From contig NZ_RQHW01000013.1 of the NCBI RefSeq assembly GCF_004770995.1, forward strand, positions 124,001 to 188,000: a DNA stretch of 64,000 nucleotides, given 5' to 3'. The notes beneath the pieces were generated by a model that worked only from the letters and a program-made list of their open reading frames with translations, was not told where the DNA came from and ran no database searches. Shown piece after piece: positions 43,524 through 51,285 of this stretch (position 1 is its first letter; the number at the start of each line of letters is the position of its first letter). A program made the position numbers and the translations under genes. Source of the DNA: Leptospira idonii. Its GTDB lineage: Bacteria; Spirochaetota; Leptospiria; Leptospirales; Leptospiraceae.

Positions 43524-44357
43524 ATGGAAAGAAAAACCTTCATTCCCTTATTTTTCGCATTACTACTTTTCTCATGTAAGTTAGCCGATCTTCGTCCGCA
43601 GATATTGAACAGTGCGGGAGACAATCCCGATCTCAAAAAGAAGGCATTATTTTTAATCAATAACCCCGCAGAACAAAGACTGACTCCTGAAGACTGGAAA
43701 AACTACAAACAAATTCAGTTTACCGTTAAGGATGTATGGCATTCCAAGTTCGTAAAATTTTTCACACCCATCAAAGAGAACGAACAAAGATTAAAGGTTC
43801 AGATCGACTTCGAAAAAGATACCATCGAAGCGGAACTTCTCAATGGTCCTGAGAAGGGTTTGGTTTACGGTTTGGCCAAAAAAGAGCCTTATCAGATCGC
43901 TCATGATACGGGAAAGGTTTTTACGGGAGACGATGAGGTTCGTATTTATTTGGAATCCTTGCGATTGTATCTTCTTATGGTTTGGAAGATCCGAGAATAC
44001 GAAATTCTACTTTATTCGGGAGAGATGCAGAAGGTGGGTAAAACCTACGATTCCGCCTATGCGACTACAGGGGTTTTGGAAGCAAACCCTGACTCCGATC
44101 AATATTTAGCATATTATGATAAAGAATCCGGTGCTTTGGAATGGGTCGAATTCACTTACAGGGAATTATTCAGTTGGTACAAAGGTGTTTTGAAATTCGG
44201 CTATTACGAAGATTGGAACGGCAAATTATTTCCAAAACGAATTTCCATTCTCGCTCGCTTCGAAGATCAGGACTTTGTTCATGAAATCAGAATTGAAAGA
44301 ATCGAAGTCCCTAAAAAACCCTTAACGGAAGAACAAATCATCCAGGAACAGAATTAG
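43524..44357 (+). CDS. Lipoprotein of unknown function
   Basis: 277 residues. Signal MERKTFIPLFFALLLFSC, a clear lipobox (LLFSC). The mature protein is acidic and mixed alpha/beta, with YLESLRLYLLMVWKIREYE and ELFSWYKGVLKFGYYEDW. It stands alone between two terminators. No family recognised; the profile is typical of leptospiral lipoproteins. Confidence 0.8.
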   Translation: MERKTFIPLFFALLLFSCKLADLRPQILNSAGDNPDLKKKALFLINNPAEQRLTPEDWKNYKQIQFTVKDVWHSKFVKFFTPIKENEQRLKVQIDFEKDTIEAELLNGPEKGLVYGLAKKEPYQIAHDTGKVFTGDDEVRIYLESLRLYLLMVWKIREYEILLYSGEMQKVGKTYDSAYATTGVLEANPDSDQYLAYYDKESGALEWVEFTYRELFSWYKGVLKFGYYEDWNGKLFPKRISILARFEDQDFVHEIRIERIEVPKKPLTEEQIIQEQN

Positions 44358-44510
44358 GTTTTTAGTTAAGAAACTTATCTTTTGAAAAAAGTAGTTCCGT
44401 TTTCAGTGAAAGTCAATGTTCTGTCGAAGAACAAGATTTATTTGAAAAAAACATTACGTTTAGTAAAATTACGATTAGTTACCATTTATAAGTTTTTGAT
44501 CCGGCACAGT

Positions 44511-44545
44511 ATATGCTTACCGTTTTCGGTAAGCATATCTTTTGT
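44511..44545 (+). terminator. Rho-independent terminator of the lipoprotein gene
   Basis: ATATGCTTACCG (44511-44522), loop TTTT, CGGTAAGCATAT (44527-44538): a perfect 12-bp stem followed by CTTTTGTTTT. It ends right at the stop of the convergent tonB, so it may also slow transcripts from that side. Confidence 0.85.
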
Positions 44546-44546
44546 T

Positions 44547-45140
44547 TTAGTTAAGTGAGAATCGAATCGGAACCAATACCTTTACGGTGATCGGCTTTCC
44601 TTCCATAATGGAAGGTGAAAATCTTTTTTTGCGGTATGTGTCTATGGCTGCTTGTTCCAGTCCACCACCTAATGTTTTTCCTACGGAACGCACTCTTAAA
44701 ACCTCTCCTGTGTTCGCAATGATCACTTCCAAAGTCATAGTTCCAGTGATTCCCGCAGATTTCGCTTCGGGAGTGTATTCCGGTCTTACGTTAGGTGACA
44801 GATCGACGGGAGAAGTCGCACCGGATACGATGGGATCGGAAGCTCCTGCAATCCTAGGATCTTCCTTTTTTTCCACTTTTTCCTTATCCGTAAGATCGAA
44901 ATCTCCATCCGTCGGTTTGGAATCCGACACAGGTTCTTGGATTTGAACGTTATCGATAAACGCCACTTCTTCCACCAAACTGTCCAAGCTGTCCCCTTCA
45001 AATTTAGGAGTGAACCAGAACAGTAGGATCAGAATTTGCAATAATGCGGAAAGTCCGATACCGGTTTCCATCCGGTAACGATCTATGAATCTGTGAATTC
45101 TTTCTCTTTTGGATCTTTTGGGCAATGTTACGGAATTCAC
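44547..45140 (-). CDS. tonB: TonB-family energy transducer
   Basis: 197 residues from GTG at 45138-45140 with AAGGA 8 bases upstream. One N-terminal membrane helix ([19 protein letters not shown]), an acidic linker with EKVEKKEDP rather than the long Pro-rich arm, then the TonB C-terminal domain: [27 protein letters not shown], and [14 protein letters not shown]. It is the last gene of exbB-exbD-exbD-tonB. It powers outer-membrane receptors from the proton gradient. No receptor gene is in view. Confidence 0.9.
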   Translation of the reverse strand: MNSVTLPKRSKRERIHRFIDRYRMETGIGLSALLQILILLFWFTPKFEGDSLDSLVEEVAFIDNVQIQEPVSDSKPTDGDFDLTDKEKVEKKEDPRIAGASDPIVSGATSPVDLSPNVRPEYTPEAKSAGITGTMTLEVIIANTGEVLRVRSVGKTLGGGLEQAAIDTYRKKRFSPSIMEGKPITVKVLVPIRFSLN

Positions 45141-45141
45141 T

Positions 45142-45564
45142 TTAGTTTCCTTTTAAACCGCCACCTTGAGTGGTTTTGGTTACCAGTGAGATTTTTAAGG
45201 CTCCCACTTCTTTTAAGGATTCGAATGCAGCATCTAACTCCGCATAGGAGAGATTTTGATCCGCATGAATCAGGACTTTTAGATCCGGAGTCGTAGAGAG
45301 TTTGGCTCTAATTTCGCTGAGTGCTTCATTCATCGGTCTTTCCACCGAATTGAAGTATACGGTTCTTTTCTCGTCGGCGCTTAAGTATAGGTTCGCAATT
45401 TTTTTATTCAATTGTTCCCCGCCGGGTACGTCCGGAAGATCGATCGGAAGATCTGGATCCGAATCCAATACGGAGGTTACCATAAAGAATACCAGTAAAA
45501 GAAAGGCGATGTCCGCCATAGAACTCACCGGAACCGAAGGGGGGACTTTTTTTCTACGCAACAT
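45142..45564 (-). CDS. exbD: ExbD/TolR-family biopolymer transport protein (second copy)
   Basis: 140 residues. One membrane helix [20 protein letters not shown] with the essential Asp near its start, then a periplasmic domain with [13 protein letters not shown] and [17 protein letters not shown]. It is followed 1 bp later by tonB and preceded by another exbD. Two ExbD-like proteins in one operon suggest a hetero-oligomeric channel. Confidence 0.92.
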   Translation of the reverse strand: MLRRKKVPPSVPVSSMADIAFLLLVFFMVTSVLDSDPDLPIDLPDVPGGEQLNKKIANLYLSADEKRTVYFNSVERPMNEALSEIRAKLSTTPDLKVLIHADQNLSYAELDAAFESLKEVGALKISLVTKTTQGGGLKGN

Positions 45565-45565
45565 A

Positions 45566-45985
45566 TTATTGTTTTTTTCTCACTGAGATTTTTTCAAATC
45601 CGCGCAATTGAACCGCTGACAAAGCATCCAACATCTTTCCATACTTTGTATCGCCGGTAGTAACAATTAACGCTAGTTTATTGGGAAGATCGGGGATTTC
45701 CATTTTATTCAAATCTTCCCGGAATTCCTTTAGATTCTCATATTCCTTTGTTCCGAAAGAAGGATTTCTCATTTTGTATTTATCCTGTGTTACTAGGATT
45801 TCATACACGTTCTTTCTTAAGAACGGTTGAGGCTCTGATTTCTTTTGAGGAAGAGTGATATTCAATCCTTCCTTTACAAAGAATACTGCAGTTACCATAA
45901 AAAATACTAAGAGAAGGAAAGCGATATCCGACATGGATGCCGCGGATATCTCTTCTAACTCTTGTTTTTTCTTTAACTTGATCAT
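45566..45985 (-). CDS. exbD: ExbD/TolR-family biopolymer transport protein (first copy)
   Basis: 139 residues. Membrane helix [20 protein letters not shown] with conserved Asp, then [18 protein letters not shown] and the family-type end [14 protein letters not shown]. It lies 12 bp after exbB and 1 bp before the second exbD. Confidence 0.92.
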   Translation of the reverse strand: MIKLKKKQELEEISAASMSDIAFLLLVFFMVTAVFFVKEGLNITLPQKKSEPQPFLRKNVYEILVTQDKYKMRNPSFGTKEYENLKEFREDLNKMEIPDLPNKLALIVTTGDTKYGKMLDALSAVQLRGFEKISVRKKQ

Positions 45986-45997
45986 GGGTGAAGCCTA

Positions 45998-46849
45998 TTA
46001 CGCCTGTTTCCCTGCTTTGAGTTTGAGGTATTCCTTATAGATTTTGTTGGCTGCTTCTTCCACTTCGGAAGTAAAGAAACCTACTCTTCCTTGTAAGTAT
46101 TGGTAGAAAGTCATTGCTGGAATCGCTACGATCAAACCCGCTGCAGTCGTGATCAAAGCTTCTTTAATACCGCCCGCAACCACTTTCGCATTTACTTGAT
46201 CCGCATTTGCGATCGCATCGAATGCGTTGATCATACCGGATACGGTTCCGAGGAATCCTACTAGAGGAGCGATGGTGGATACTGCGGATAATACTGTAAG
46301 TCCTTTCTCCAAAAGTGTCATAACTTCGCCTGCTTCTCGTTCTACGCCGGATGCGAAAATTTCAGGATCGTTCTGGGATACTTGCATGCCGTTCACAAGA
46401 ACGTCGGTGATTTTTTGCCCTTTGTTCTCAGTTAGAAAATCTTGAGCGCCTTTGAGTCCGCCTGCATCGATTGCATCTTGTAGGTCTTGGTTGTAACCTT
46501 TACGAACCAGTTTAGATGTTAGGAAGAAATAAATTCTTTCGAAGATGATTCCGAATCCTACGATTGAGGAGAACAAAAGCGGCCACATGGACCATCCGCC
46601 GGCAACAAACAAGGAAATAAGTCCGATTTCGGATTCTGCCGGTTTAGAAGGTGCTTCTTCCGCAGGCGCTTTTGCTGCAGTTTCCGCTGCGGGGGCAGCA
46701 GGAGCTTCCGTAGAAGTTTCGTTAGTTGTTTGTGGTATTGTTGGATTCGCTTGGGATTCAATACGGCCTGCAATGGCAAGAATTGCGATAAGAGCGATTA
46801 GAAAAGATACCGAGCCTAGTGCTCGCGTCTTTTTCAATGGAAAGTTCAT
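45998..46849 (-). CDS. exbB: ExbB/TolQ-family proton channel protein with N-terminal Ala/Pro-rich extension
   Basis: 283 residues from ATG 46847-46849 (GGAGA six bases upstream; an ATG four codons earlier is less well placed). An N-terminal hydrophobic signal or anchor and a 50-residue Ala/Pro/Glu linker precede the usual three helices: [20 protein letters not shown], then [19 protein letters not shown], then [19 protein letters not shown]. The extension is like that of some TonB-system ExbB proteins. First gene of the operon; a 10-bp dyad sits upstream (46889-46920). Confidence 0.92.
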   Translation of the reverse strand: MNFPLKKTRALGSVSFLIALIAILAIAGRIESQANPTIPQTTNETSTEAPAAPAAETAAKAPAEEAPSKPAESEIGLISLFVAGGWSMWPLLFSSIVGFGIIFERIYFFLTSKLVRKGYNQDLQDAIDAGGLKGAQDFLTENKGQKITDVLVNGMQVSQNDPEIFASGVEREAGEVMTLLEKGLTVLSAVSTIAPLVGFLGTVSGMINAFDAIANADQVNAKVVAGGIKEALITTAAGLIVAIPAMTFYQYLQGRVGFFTSEVEEAANKIYKEYLKLKAGKQA

Positions 46850-46888
46850 GAATGTCTCCATATCAGATTGATATGTTTCAAAATTAGA

Positions 46889-46920
46889 ATATCTCTGTTA
46901 CAAATATATGACAGAGATAT
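46889..46920. promoter_or_regulatory. 10-bp dyad upstream of exbB, at the end of a gene remnant
   Basis: ATATCTCTGT (46889-46898) and ACAGAGATAT (46911-46920), 12-base spacer, centred about 55 bp before the exbB start. It could be an operator for the TonB operon or a terminator of the remnant whose stop it touches; the lack of a T run favours an operator. Confidence 0.45.
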
Positions 46921-47081
46921 TACAAAGAATTGATTTCCAGAGGAGGGATCGGTGTAGGAGGTACTACATCACCCGTCGGCGCACTTTTTGCTTTTGTAAA
47001 CAAGGGTGGCCGAGTGCAATTTACCTTCCTCTTCTGAGAAAAGATATTTTGATTGGAAGGACAGGAATCGAGAATTACTAT
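46920..47081 (-). pseudogene. C-terminal remnant of a broken gene at the ars block edge
   Basis: A minus-strand frame is open from a stop at 47082 to TAA at 46920-46922 but has no usable start. Its end reads AKSAPTGDVVPPTPIPPLE then INSL, Pro-rich with codons like the host genes and unlike the AT-rich ars genes. I read it as the tail of a gene that once preceded exbB and lost its front when the ars block arrived. I do not know the family. Chance open frame is possible. Confidence 0.35.
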
Positions 47082-47704
47082 TTAGAATTCTGCAAAGTAA
47101 ATAGAATCTCTCTTGCAATGACTTCACAAGTTTCGAGGTATCTTTGCGGAGCCTCATTTGTATTATCATAGCTCTTTGGATCAGGATAAGGAAGGCTAAT
47201 CCTTGCATCCGCTCCAGGAATAAATGGGCAGGCTTCATCAGCGGACGAACAAACCATAATAGCGATAAATTTTTCATTTGGATTGATTTTGTCTGAATAT
47301 AGTTTTGAAAATCCGGGAATGGGTTCATGCTTAGTATTGATTGAAACTAAATATCTTGGATTTGGATGATTGTTATCGCTTTTCTCAATTTTAAATCCAA
47401 TATTTATTAACGCTTGTACAGAGTTTTCAAAAAATGCGGTAACTTCGGTTCCTCCGGAATATGTTTGAATATTAGCAATTCCAAGATATTCCGCAGATGC
47501 GCTCGCAAGCATTTGGGCAATTTGGCTTCGTCGGGAGTTATGCGTGCAAACAAAAAGAAGCTTCGCAGATTTGTATTTAGCAATTCCCTGATTGATCTCT
47601 GCTGAAAGCTTTAATAAAATTTTCTTTCTCGTTGCACTAATAGAAGAATATTCCGCTTCTCTATCTTTTATGAATAATTGCAGAGGTTTGAATAAATCAC
47701 TCAC
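47078..47704 (-). CDS. arsC: Arsenate reductase of the low-molecular-weight phosphatase type
   Basis: 208 residues, starting GTG at 47702-47704, overlapping the acr3 stop (GTGA). The C-x5-R loop is LFVCTHNSRRSQIAQ; the Asp region is LPYPDPKSYDN. A longer N-terminal helix bundle (about 45 residues) precedes the fold, as in Bacteroidetes relatives. Cys at MVCSSADEACPF supplies the other redox cysteines. It reduces arsenate to arsenite for export by Acr3. Confidence 0.88.
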   Translation of the reverse strand: MSDLFKPLQLFIKDREAEYSSISATRKKILLKLSAEINQGIAKYKSAKLLFVCTHNSRRSQIAQMLASASAEYLGIANIQTYSGGTEVTAFFENSVQALINIGFKIEKSDNNHPNPRYLVSINTKHEPIPGFSKLYSDKINPNEKFIAIMVCSSADEACPFIPGADARISLPYPDPKSYDNTNEAPQRYLETCEVIAREILFTLQNSK

Positions 47705-48765
47705 GCAGTAACCCCTTTATTATAAAATCTTTGTCTTAGTTTTTTAGCAATTTTGACTATAAAAACAAGAGTAGGGATTTCGATTAAAGGACCGACAATG
47801 CCCACAAATGCTTGTCCAGAAGTTATTCCAAAAGTGCCGATAGCTACAGCAATCGCTAACTCAAAATTGTTCCCTGCAGCAGTGAAGGAAATGGCTGCAT
47901 TCTTTTGATAGTCTGCCTTGATTATCACTCCAAGAGCGAAACTAAAAAGAAACATAAAGATAAAATAGATCAACAGAGGGATTGCAATCCGAATTACGTC
48001 AAACGGAATCAAAAATAAAGCGTCTCCTTTTAAACTGAAGATAACGGTTATTGTTAATAAAAGAAAAATTAAAGTAATTGGAGAAAGAAATGGAAGAAGT
48101 TTATTAATGGTCCAGTCTTCACCTTTTATCGATATACTAACAGTCCGAATAAACCATCCTAAGAAGAATGGAATCCCTAAATATATGAGCACGCTGGAAG
48201 CAATGTCCCAATAGTGAATATTTATGAGAGTATTCTGAAAGCCGAATAATTCTGGTAAAATACCTACGAAAAAGAATGCTAAACTCCCATAAAAGAGAAG
48301 TTGAAAAATACTATTTAGCGCAACGAGGCCAGCAGCGACTTCCCTATCCCCATCGGCGAGGTCATTCCAAACCAAGACCATCGCGATACAGCGAGCAACT
48401 CCTATAAGAATCAATCCTATTCTATAGTCATTATTATCAGGAAAAAAGAGAAATGCTAAGAGAAACATTAGCATCGGTCCAACTATCCAGTTTAAAATCA
48501 GAGAATAGAATATTAAATCTTTTCGACCAAAAGCCTTTGGTATTCGAGTGTAATTGACCTTAGCTAAAGGAGGAACCATCATAAAGATAAGTCCCAAAGC
48601 TATCGGTACATTCGTTCCGCCTTTTTCCTGTGATTGAATCCAATATACAAAATTTGGAGACCATTTCGCTAATGCTATACCAATTCCCATCGCAATGAAG
48701 ATCCAAAGTGTTAAAAAGCGATCCACAAATGACATTTTTTTTTGAGAAGAAATCCGTGCCGTCAT
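47701..48765 (-). CDS. acr3: Arsenite efflux transporter, ACR3 family
   Basis: 354 residues, ten hydrophobic segments. It contains the Acr3 catalytic Cys region IGVARCIAMVLVWNDLADGD and the late GTFGITSGQAFVGIVGPLIE motif. It exports arsenite, probably with proton exchange. An operator lies within its own promoter at 48771-48800. Base use is more AT-rich than in flanking genes. Confidence 0.92.
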   Translation of the reverse strand: MTARISSQKKMSFVDRFLTLWIFIAMGIGIALAKWSPNFVYWIQSQEKGGTNVPIALGLIFMMVPPLAKVNYTRIPKAFGRKDLIFYSLILNWIVGPMLMFLLAFLFFPDNNDYRIGLILIGVARCIAMVLVWNDLADGDREVAAGLVALNSIFQLLFYGSLAFFFVGILPELFGFQNTLINIHYWDIASSVLIYLGIPFFLGWFIRTVSISIKGEDWTINKLLPFLSPITLIFLLLTITVIFSLKGDALFLIPFDVIRIAIPLLIYFIFMFLFSFALGVIIKADYQKNAAISFTAAGNNFELAIAVAIGTFGITSGQAFVGIVGPLIEIPTLVFIVKIAKKLRQRFYNKGVTA

Positions 48766-48770
48766 TAATC

Positions 48771-48800
48771 TACTTATCGCAATATTACGATAATAGTCAA
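48771..48800 (-). promoter_or_regulatory. acr3 promoter with ArsR-type operator in the spacer
   Basis: On the minus strand TTGACT (48795-48800), 18-bp spacer, TAAGTA (48771-48776). The palindrome TATCGCAATATTACGATA (48775-48792) fills the spacer. Same layout as at 49367-49396. Confidence 0.65.
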
Positions 48801-48869
48801 ACTAATTTTGCCAGACCTCCAGGAAGGAAAATCTGATTACTAAAAATTGTCATAACCGTGAATCAAGTA

Positions 48870-49334
48870 TCAGCAACATCCAGATTTGGGAGTGCAGCAA
48901 GAATTGTTTAACTCTGAAAGTTGTATTTTCGGTTTTGTAGAAGGATTACCGCAGGAATCACTCGCCAAACATGCAGTCTGTTTGTTCTTTAAAACGAAAT
49001 TTGTTCCGTTAAAATCTAAATCGTATTTTCCAATTGTATCTACTTGATATTCAACTTCAATGTTTGCATCCTCAATACCTAACTTTTCTTCAGATAGTTT
49101 GACAATGTTTAATAGTTTCGAAGGTTTTAATCTGTGGTCGAAATCATTGGCATTCCAAAGTTGGAAATTGACAACTTTCTCGTCTCGGATAGTGCCACCA
49201 CAATCGATAAAATGTTTTGTGACAAAGCCTATTTCTGTAACATGGAAGTGTTCGGGAACAAATGCTCCGTTTTCCAATTGAAATTCGACATTGTTTAGAT
49301 TTGGTAAGATACTTTTGATTTCAGATAGTTTCAT
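48870..49334 (-). CDS. DUF6428-family protein with Cys-rich tail (ars operon)
   Basis: 154 residues. Begins MKLSEIKSILPNLNNVEF, then HFHVTEIGFVTKHFIDCGG and FQLWNANDFDHRLKP, which match the DUF6428 family I know from arsenic operons of Bacteroidetes. The last part has CLASDSC, then NNSCCTPKSGCC, a likely metal or arsenite ligand. Function untested as far as I know. It lies between arsR and acr3 and has its own promoter-operator at 49367-49396. Confidence 0.8.
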   Translation of the reverse strand: MKLSEIKSILPNLNNVEFQLENGAFVPEHFHVTEIGFVTKHFIDCGGTIRDEKVVNFQLWNANDFDHRLKPSKLLNIVKLSEEKLGIEDANIEVEYQVDTIGKYDLDFNGTNFVLKNKQTACLASDSCGNPSTKPKIQLSELNNSCCTPKSGCC

Positions 49335-49366
49335 AATTTACCGTAATATAGTGTTTCTTTTAAAAA

Positions 49367-49396
49367 AATATATCGCAATATTACGATTAAAGGCAA
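49367..49396 (-). promoter_or_regulatory. Promoter of the DUF6428 gene with ArsR-type operator in the spacer
   Basis: On the minus strand TTGCCT (49391-49396), 18-bp spacer, TATATT (49367-49372). The spacer carries TATCGCAATATTACGATT (49371-49388), 17 of 18 identical to the acr3 site. Confidence 0.65.
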
Positions 49397-49403
49397 GCTA
49401 ATT

Positions 49404-49733
49404 TTAGCAACAATTTTTGTTTTCTAGGTTTTGGGCAAAAAAATGTCCAAAGTAGTCACGGATCTCCCCCCAAGATTTCTCATTAATACAATAGCAAACT
49501 GCGGGGCCATCAATTGTCCCTTTGATGATACCGACTTCTTTCAAAGCCTTTAGGTGCTGAGATACTGTAGCTTGAGCAAGATTCAGTTCTTCTACTAAGT
49601 CTCCGCAAATACAGGCTTTTCTTTTGATAATAGCTTCTAAAATTGCAATTCTAGCTGGATGACCAAGAGCTTTTGCGTAAGATGCAATGCGATTCTGTTT
49701 TTTGCTGAATAATTCTGTTTTAGTAACACCCAT
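49404..49733 (-). CDS. arsR: ArsR-family arsenite-responsive repressor
   Basis: 109 residues from ATG 49731-49733; a TTG eleven codons earlier is possible. Winged helix with [28 protein letters not shown] (the C-x-C arsenite-binding pair) and [15 protein letters not shown] as recognition helix, then [10 protein letters not shown] and terminal NKNCC. The MGVTKTELF start and [10 protein letters not shown] wording resemble Bacteroidetes ArsR. First gene of the block; presumed to bind the two operators described. Confidence 0.9.
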   Translation of the reverse strand: MGVTKTELFSKKQNRIASYAKALGHPARIAILEAIIKRKACICGDLVEELNLAQATVSQHLKALKEVGIIKGTIDGPAVCYCINEKSWGEIRDYFGHFFAQNLENKNCC

Positions 49734-49801
49734 ACCACAAGGGTAATTGAGCTTTCGATTTTTCAATGAGATTTATTTTCAGTTTCTTCTCAAAACCTGA
49801 T

Positions 49802-50587
49802 CTAAGCGGTTACTTCTCGAAAGATCTCCCTTAATTTTGGAATTCCTTCCAGAAATAAAGCGGGGCCAGGTTGCAGTATGATGCTGGGATCCAATTCGTA
49901 GATTTTACCGTTTATGAGAGCTTCCGTTTTCTGCCATTCGGGTTTGTTGCGAACCCAATCCCAATCCATCGGTTTCCCGCACCAGGAACCCACGATCACA
50001 TCAGGATTTGTGGTACCTACCTCATCTGCAGTGATGATCCGATTTTTAGCGAGTTTTTCGTTTTTGAGATGAGAGAATCCGTCTTCTCCTCCCGCAATTT
50101 CGATCGCTTCGCTTACCCATTGGATTCCAGTGATGATGGGATCGTCCCATTCTTGGAAAAAAACTTTGGGTCTTCTGGGAAGGGAAATGGCTTCTTTTCG
50201 CCAATCTTCGATTTGACTGCGCCAGGAATCGGTAAGTGCGGCGGCTTCCTTTTGTTTGCCCACCAAACTTCCTATAATGACCATATTATCTAAAATTTCT
50301 GAGACGGATCTTTGGTTGAAGATTAAAACGTTTAATCCTCGTTCAATGAGATCTTTCGCCAACTGACCTTGTATGTCCGAAAATCCGATCACTAGGTCCG
50401 GTTTCAGACTTTCTATTTTTTTGAGATTGCCGCTGATGAATGCGGAGACTTTGGGTTTTTCCTTTTTTGCCCGAGGAGGGCGCACAGTATATGCGGAAAT
50501 ACCGACGATTCTATCTTCTTCTCCCAAAAGATAGAGCATCTCCGTAGGTTCTTCCGTAAGGCAGACGATCCTTTGCGGGCCTGTCAT
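49802..50587 (-). CDS. BtuF-like cobalamin-binding/periplasmic-binding-fold protein lacking a signal peptide
   Basis: 261 residues with the helical-backbone binding-protein fold: RIVCLTEEPTEMLYLLGEED, SFxSGNLKKIESLKPDLVIGFS, then IAGGEDGFSHLKN and NPDVIVGSWCGKP. The start MTGPQRIVCL has no signal peptide, so it would stay in the cytoplasm. It follows trkA directly (TAAATG). Members without signals exist and have been linked to cobalamin or metal handling; no transporter partner is adjacent. Confidence 0.78.
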   Translation of the reverse strand: MTGPQRIVCLTEEPTEMLYLLGEEDRIVGISAYTVRPPRAKKEKPKVSAFISGNLKKIESLKPDLVIGFSDIQGQLAKDLIERGLNVLIFNQRSVSEILDNMVIIGSLVGKQKEAAALTDSWRSQIEDWRKEAISLPRRPKVFFQEWDDPIITGIQWVSEAIEIAGGEDGFSHLKNEKLAKNRIITADEVGTTNPDVIVGSWCGKPMDWDWVRNKPEWQKTEALINGKIYELDPSIILQPGPALFLEGIPKLREIFREVTA

Positions 50588-51283
50588 TTAACCTTCCAAA
50601 AATCGGTTCAGATTTTTTTGAGAACCGAATAACACGAGTATATCTTCTTCTTTCAGGATTATATTGCCGTGAGGAATCCCCATGATTTTTTCCGTCTTTC
50701 TGTCGGAAGCCCGTTTCGCTTCTTTCTGAATGAAGGGGCGTTTGATTGTGATGATGTTGATTTCGTATTTATTTCGAATGTCCGCTTCGGAAATCGTTTT
50801 GTCCATGTAACGTTTGGGAACGCTTACTTCTACAACACTGTATTCGTCGGAGAGTAAAAAATTGGCTCTCATTCCTGAGTAACCTAACATTTCCGACATA
50901 CTTTTTGCGGCTCTCTCTTCCGGATTAAAAAGTTCTTTGATTCCCAAAAGCCCTAATATTTTTCTCTGCAACTCGGTTTGATAACGTGCGTATATATTTT
51001 TTGCACCTAACTTTTTTAAGATGTCAGCACAAATGACGGAGGTTTCGAATTGATCCGCAATGGAAAGAACGACTATATCCATATCTTCGATTCCCTGGGA
51101 ACGAAGAGCGCTTTCATCCGTCGCATCTAAGGCTACTGCAACCGTAGAATGATCTTTGATTTCCTGGATGATCTCTTCGCTTTTATCAATGGCGAGCACT
51201 TCATGACCTTCTTGAAACAGATACCGGGCAAATAAATTTCCGAAGCTTCCTAATCCGATGACTGCGATTTTTTTTCTTTCCAT
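50588..51283 (-). CDS. trkA: TrkA/KtrA-type potassium uptake regulatory subunit
   Basis: 231 residues: RCK N-domain with IAVIGLGSFGNLFARYL and D-K-S at the end of strand 2, VALDATDESAL, then an RCK C-domain from about 140 (EVSVPKRYMDKTIS). It binds NAD(H) or ATP and gates the TrkH/KtrB channel encoded 2 bp upstream. One RCK unit only, as in KtrA. Confidence 0.93.
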   Translation of the reverse strand: MERKKIAVIGLGSFGNLFARYLFQEGHEVLAIDKSEEIIQEIKDHSTVAVALDATDESALRSQGIEDMDIVVLSIADQFETSVICADILKKLGAKNIYARYQTELQRKILGLLGIKELFNPEERAAKSMSEMLGYSGMRANFLLSDEYSVVEVSVPKRYMDKTISEADIRNKYEINIITIKRPFIQKEAKRASDRKTEKIMGIPHGNIILKEEDILVLFGSQKNLNRFLEG

Positions 51284-51285
51284 GA

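Noticed and set aside
46969..47328. Minus-strand open frame of 119 codons overlapping arsC
   Set aside because: It is an out-of-frame shadow of arsC for most of its length; the other frame at 46920-47081 makes a better remnant.
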